From positions 31,380,402 to 31,444,401 of the forward strand of contig OY821750.1 in the NCBI GenBank assembly GCA_963682055.1: DNA of 64,000 bases, written 5' to 3'. Origin of the DNA: Primula veris (Eukaryota > Streptophyta > Magnoliopsida > Ericales > Primulaceae). The notes below the pieces were generated by a model. The model worked only from the letters and a program-made list of their open reading frames with translations, made no database searches and was not told the DNA's origin. Shown piece by piece: positions 60,481-64,000 of the stretch (position 1 is its first letter; each line of letters opens with the position of its first letter). Both the position numbers and the translations under genes were made by a program.

Positions 60481-63400
60481 TCAGATTTTTGCTGCTTCTA
60501 TTGGCCTTCTTCCTAGCTGATAGTTTTGAAAATAAATAGCCCCATAATTCTTCACATGTTTGTATAACCGCGGCATGTTCTCATTGATCAATACCTCGGC
60601 AGGTCCAATATCCTTCTCAATATCTGGCATACAAAACACAGCGAGTGTCATTCTCGGTGTCTTTGAATTTGTCACCACTCGATGAACTGGACTCTTCAAT
60701 ATTCCGTTACTCATTATCTGTAGATTAAAGAAAAGAACATTTATAAACTGGCCTCTGTTTTGCAAACTGTATAATCATGATATCAGTTTCCAATCTTATT
60801 TCTATTTGTTTATCTTCAGCCTAGTGATTACGTTTTGGTTCCATATACTGTGTTATATGTTGACTTCACATTAGTTGTCTATTTTCTATGCAATGAAACA
60901 ATGAAAAAAGCTGCAATTACTACATTAACATTACGTTCCTTAACCATTTAGTCCACCTAGATCGGTTACGAATCATTTAAGAAAAATAATAATTTTATAG
61001 GTCGGGTACTAATCATTCAAGAAAAAAAATATATTATACGCTATGATATCATGTCTTTTAACAGTCTTTCATTTTATTTATTTTCACTAGACCGATGCTA
61101 GTCAACATTTATAAACGAATCATGTGAAATAATTTGATTTCGAAACAAAACGCAGAAATTTGATTTATAGAAAATACAGTGAAAATATTATGCGGTGCAA
61201 ATTCGATTTATAAACGAATCATGTCAAACTCTGATGACACATCAATGAATAGAAAATATTAACTTTATAAGCAATACCAAACAAGCAAGCTAATTACCTC
61301 TATTTGATCTCCAGCATTGATAAGTAAGGCATTTCTAAGAACCGGTACTTGAAACCATTTTCCATCTTTCAATATTTGAAGTCCTTCGACTTTTTCGTCT
61401 TGTAATAAAAATGTAACTGCGGATCCATCCGCATGTGGTTTTACACCCAGAGTGATATCAGGTCTCGGGCAAGGTGGATAAAAGTTATATCTCGCAATCA
61501 TCGTTGCATTTTCACCGTATTGATTTAGGAAACAGTTTTCCTGTAAGTTCAATGAATTTGCCATGGCTTTGAGTATGAGTTCATTTAGGGTTGCTAACTT
61601 TGTTGTGTAGTCATGTAATACTCCCCTGCAAATATAACAGAAATACTGTTTTATTCGATGTTTTGCTTGTTTTACTGTTTTTCATTTGTTGTCTGAAAGC
61701 TGTTGAAAAGATACGGAGTTTTTCATTCAGATTATGAAGAAAATAGATGTACTATCCTGACCTTTGTGATGTAATTTTTTGCGATGTTTGTGCGGAACAA
61801 ACCATGACACTACCTGCGCTATCTGATTAAGTCCTAGTTTGTTTGCAGCTTTTAAGCAGTTCAGCAGGAGCCTTAATTTTCAGGGAAAAACTAGGTATTT
61901 AGCTATTAAGTGGATAAGCCCAGACATATTTGTATTTCGGTTTTGGGTTGCAATGAAATTTTGAAACAAATGTAAACATAGGACTTGTTTGGTTGCAGAT
62001 TTTGAGTAATACGCAGGAAGTTTTATGTTGCGAAAAAAAGCTTAAAGTTCCTAGCCTTTTAAATCCAGAACACCAAAAACCTCAGATCTTAAGATGATCA
62101 CTTAAAGGAAATCCATCTTCTAAGCAAAAAAGCATAACAGCTGATCTTGAAAGCTACAGACAAACAAGGCCATAATATAATCCATACGAACACTGACCTA
62201 AATTTTTTTGGATTCTCAGGCCATACTTTGAGTTGTCTCTTAACTTCTGGCCTTACAGTGAGATACAACCGATCTGTCCAGTCAAGAGTCTGTTTCTCTG
62301 AGAGAACCGAGTCATTTCCATATCCTTCTATATCATCAGAAGCTCGTGAGTATATTCGTTTTTCTTCGCTTGGGAGGGCGAAAAAGTCTTTTCCAATTCC
62401 ACGCACTTGTTCTAGGAAAGTACTTTCAATCCCGTGATTTATAGCCTGGCGTCATAAAATCCGATGTTGAGTATTGAGTAAAGGAATGACAATGTCAAAT
62501 GGGATTTCCACCAGTTTAACTCTAATTCAGTTGTCGAAGTTTTCAGTTAACTATTTCTTTTGACTGTAACATGTTTTTAATTGGGGAAATTAATTTCAGC
62601 TTCTAAGCAAAAAAACTAGTGGTTTTTACTTTTTAGAAAAAAAACTGTTTCAAGTCAACTTACAGCCTCTAGCTTATTTAGGCCAGAAAAGGAAAAAAAA
62701 CTCAACTCAAAACCCGACAACCAGATTACAAGTGATTAAAGGAAAAGAAAAGGAACCCGCTCATAAGTTTCAGCGAAACAACCCCTATGGTTTGATCATC
62801 ATATGATTAGGGATCATGTTCCGCATAACATGGTTAGCTCATGAACCAACATTTTGACAGATCCAACTTAAAAGATATGGTATAAGAAGTTTAGGTCAAC
62901 AATATGAGTATGTTCAACATCACTTAATTTTCTTAACTGTAACTATATAATCTTGATAGTAAATTTTATTATTTTATTGATGTTTACATCATGCACTGTT
63001 TATCCAGCCTTGAGGTAGACGAGTTAACGAAACTCCATTAGATTTTATTCCTAATTTAGGTGGTCACATAAAGAAATTTATAAACCTATTTCAGAATCTA
63101 TGTATTAGTCAAAATACTCCAATTATAACACTTCATAGTTTATACCCTTACTAATTATAAACAACGCAATCCTGGTTCCGCCACCGATTTTACCAGGTTG
63201 TCCAAGATTCATGTTTACAGGATGTAAAGATGGAGTAAAACACTAATCCTTCCTATATCAGTGTTTTGGCCTTGCTTGGTTGCAGCTTTTAAGTAAATAA
63301 GCTAGGCGAATTCAGCTTAAATCTTCTAACTTTTTCAGGAAAAAAAAAGGCAAGAAAATTTTCTAGCTAATCAACTAAATATCGTCCAACGTTAAAGAAC

Positions 63401-63724
63401 AACAAAACAAAATATCCAAGCTTAAAAGCTTCAATAGAATATGGCCTATATATAGATACATAACATAACATAACACAAAGAGATAATGATGTGGAAGACC
63501 TGGAAACAGCCACAGAAGTTGAGAGCGGATCGAAGTTTTTCGAGCTCCTGTTTTCCAGATAGTGACAAATCTTCAAGAAGACCAATATCTATAACAGGAA
63601 CATCGATAAATGGATGTGTGCTACTGATATCTTCATCTTCACCATTATGTATGTATTTCTCTGGAACTTGATCATTGCCATTTACTATCAAATCTTGAAC
63701 TGGTTTGAGAAATGATACTTCCAT
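60481..63724 (-). CDS. SRG1-like 2-oxoglutarate/Fe(II)-dependent dioxygenase
   Basis: Soluble DOXC-class oxygenase, which uses 2-oxoglutarate, O2 and Fe(II) to hydroxylate or demethylate small molecules. Exons: 63724-63500, 62445-62198, 61625-61298 and 60717-60481 (1038 nt, 345 residues), all joins in frame. The N-terminal DIOX_N part has VPVIDIGLLED and, after the first intron, AINHGIESTFLEQV. The catalytic core has YNFYPPCPRPD, KPHADGS (iron ligands His222, Asp224), LLINAGDQIE and SPVHRVV (His279). The 2-oxoglutarate-binding Arg289 is in RMTLAVF; most relatives have RxS, here RxT. The tail RPIEAAKI is typical of the SRG1 group, which also includes many specialised-metabolism enzymes (for example codeine O-demethylase). 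Substrate cannot be inferred. The gene looks intact. Confidence 0.9.
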
Positions 63725-63954
63725 GGTTGAGATAGAAAAAATATGAAGATGACAAGCTGTAGCAATTAATGTTCTTCAAGATGATGAGTTTAATAGATAT
63801 GTTTGTTAATTTTCTAGTGTAATGATATTAATTAAGTTCTTGTTTCTAACTAAAGTATATTAAAATTTGAATATTTTGGGGAAAGTGAGATGAGAACATG
63901 ATGGATATTAATTGAAAGGCCATCAAGATACAAAGTCAAAAGCGGTGGCTACGA

Positions 63955-64000
63955 ATATTTGATATAATTTAATGTTTAAACTATATGATTAATTTTTTTT
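63955..64000. mobile_element. edge of a possible Stowaway-like element
   Basis: ATATAATTTAATGTTTAAAC and TATATGATTAA resemble the interior of the Stowaway copy at 931-1150 (ATATAATTTAATGTTTGAAC). The window ends before the other terminus, so this rests on one short match. Confidence 0.4.

Overview
This is nuclear DNA from a flowering plant, very probably a eudicot. It is AT-rich, with GT-AG introns, plant-only gene families and many small plant-type transposons (Stowaway, Tourist, hAT and CACTA-like pieces, one solo LTR). I see no bacterial, viral, rRNA or tRNA genes and no CRISPR array. The species cannot be named from sequence alone.

Five genes can be assembled exon by exon. (1) TOC90-like chloroplast import GTPase, minus strand, 12443-16241, with an upstream 5' UTR exon near 18.3-18.5 kb. 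(2) Type-B MGDG synthase (MGD2/MGD3 class), minus, 21106-25830, eight exons. (3) DRT102-like protein with an RpiB domain and a cupin domain, plus, 49482-51234; it has no in-frame ATG. (4) A 188-residue RING-H2 protein, minus, 51997-56930. (5) An SRG1-type 2-oxoglutarate/Fe(II) dioxygenase, minus, 60481-63724. Except at the DRT102 start, every join keeps frame.

Broken or doubtful coding material: a decayed second copy of the TOC90 3' end (10.7-11.2 kb); a plastid psbA fragment (11.68-11.92 kb) between 37-bp direct repeats; an F-box/FBD pseudogene (31.0-32.6 kb); an unidentified gene remnant (38.3-39.2 kb); a possible kinase scrap (36.1-36.3 kb); and a speculative 60-residue three-exon gene (9.25-10.2 kb). 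The F-box pseudogene and the 38-kb remnant each contain an inverted copy of part of themselves, giving two natural hairpins of about 260-300 bp per arm within 7 kb. These are the most interesting structures here.

Layout: 0-1.5 kb, a ~175-bp tandem array with a nested Stowaway; 3.8-5.1 kb, hAT and Stowaway elements; 5.4-10.2 kb, minisatellites, a C-run/G-quadruplex-like island and the speculative small gene; 10.5-18.5 kb, the TOC90 block; 20-26.5 kb, the MGD block; 26.5-49 kb, mostly intergenic with transposon debris and the two hairpin loci; 49-64 kb, three genes in close succession. TOC90 and MGD2/3 both belong to chloroplast-envelope biology and lie head-to-tail, but nothing shows that they are co-regulated.
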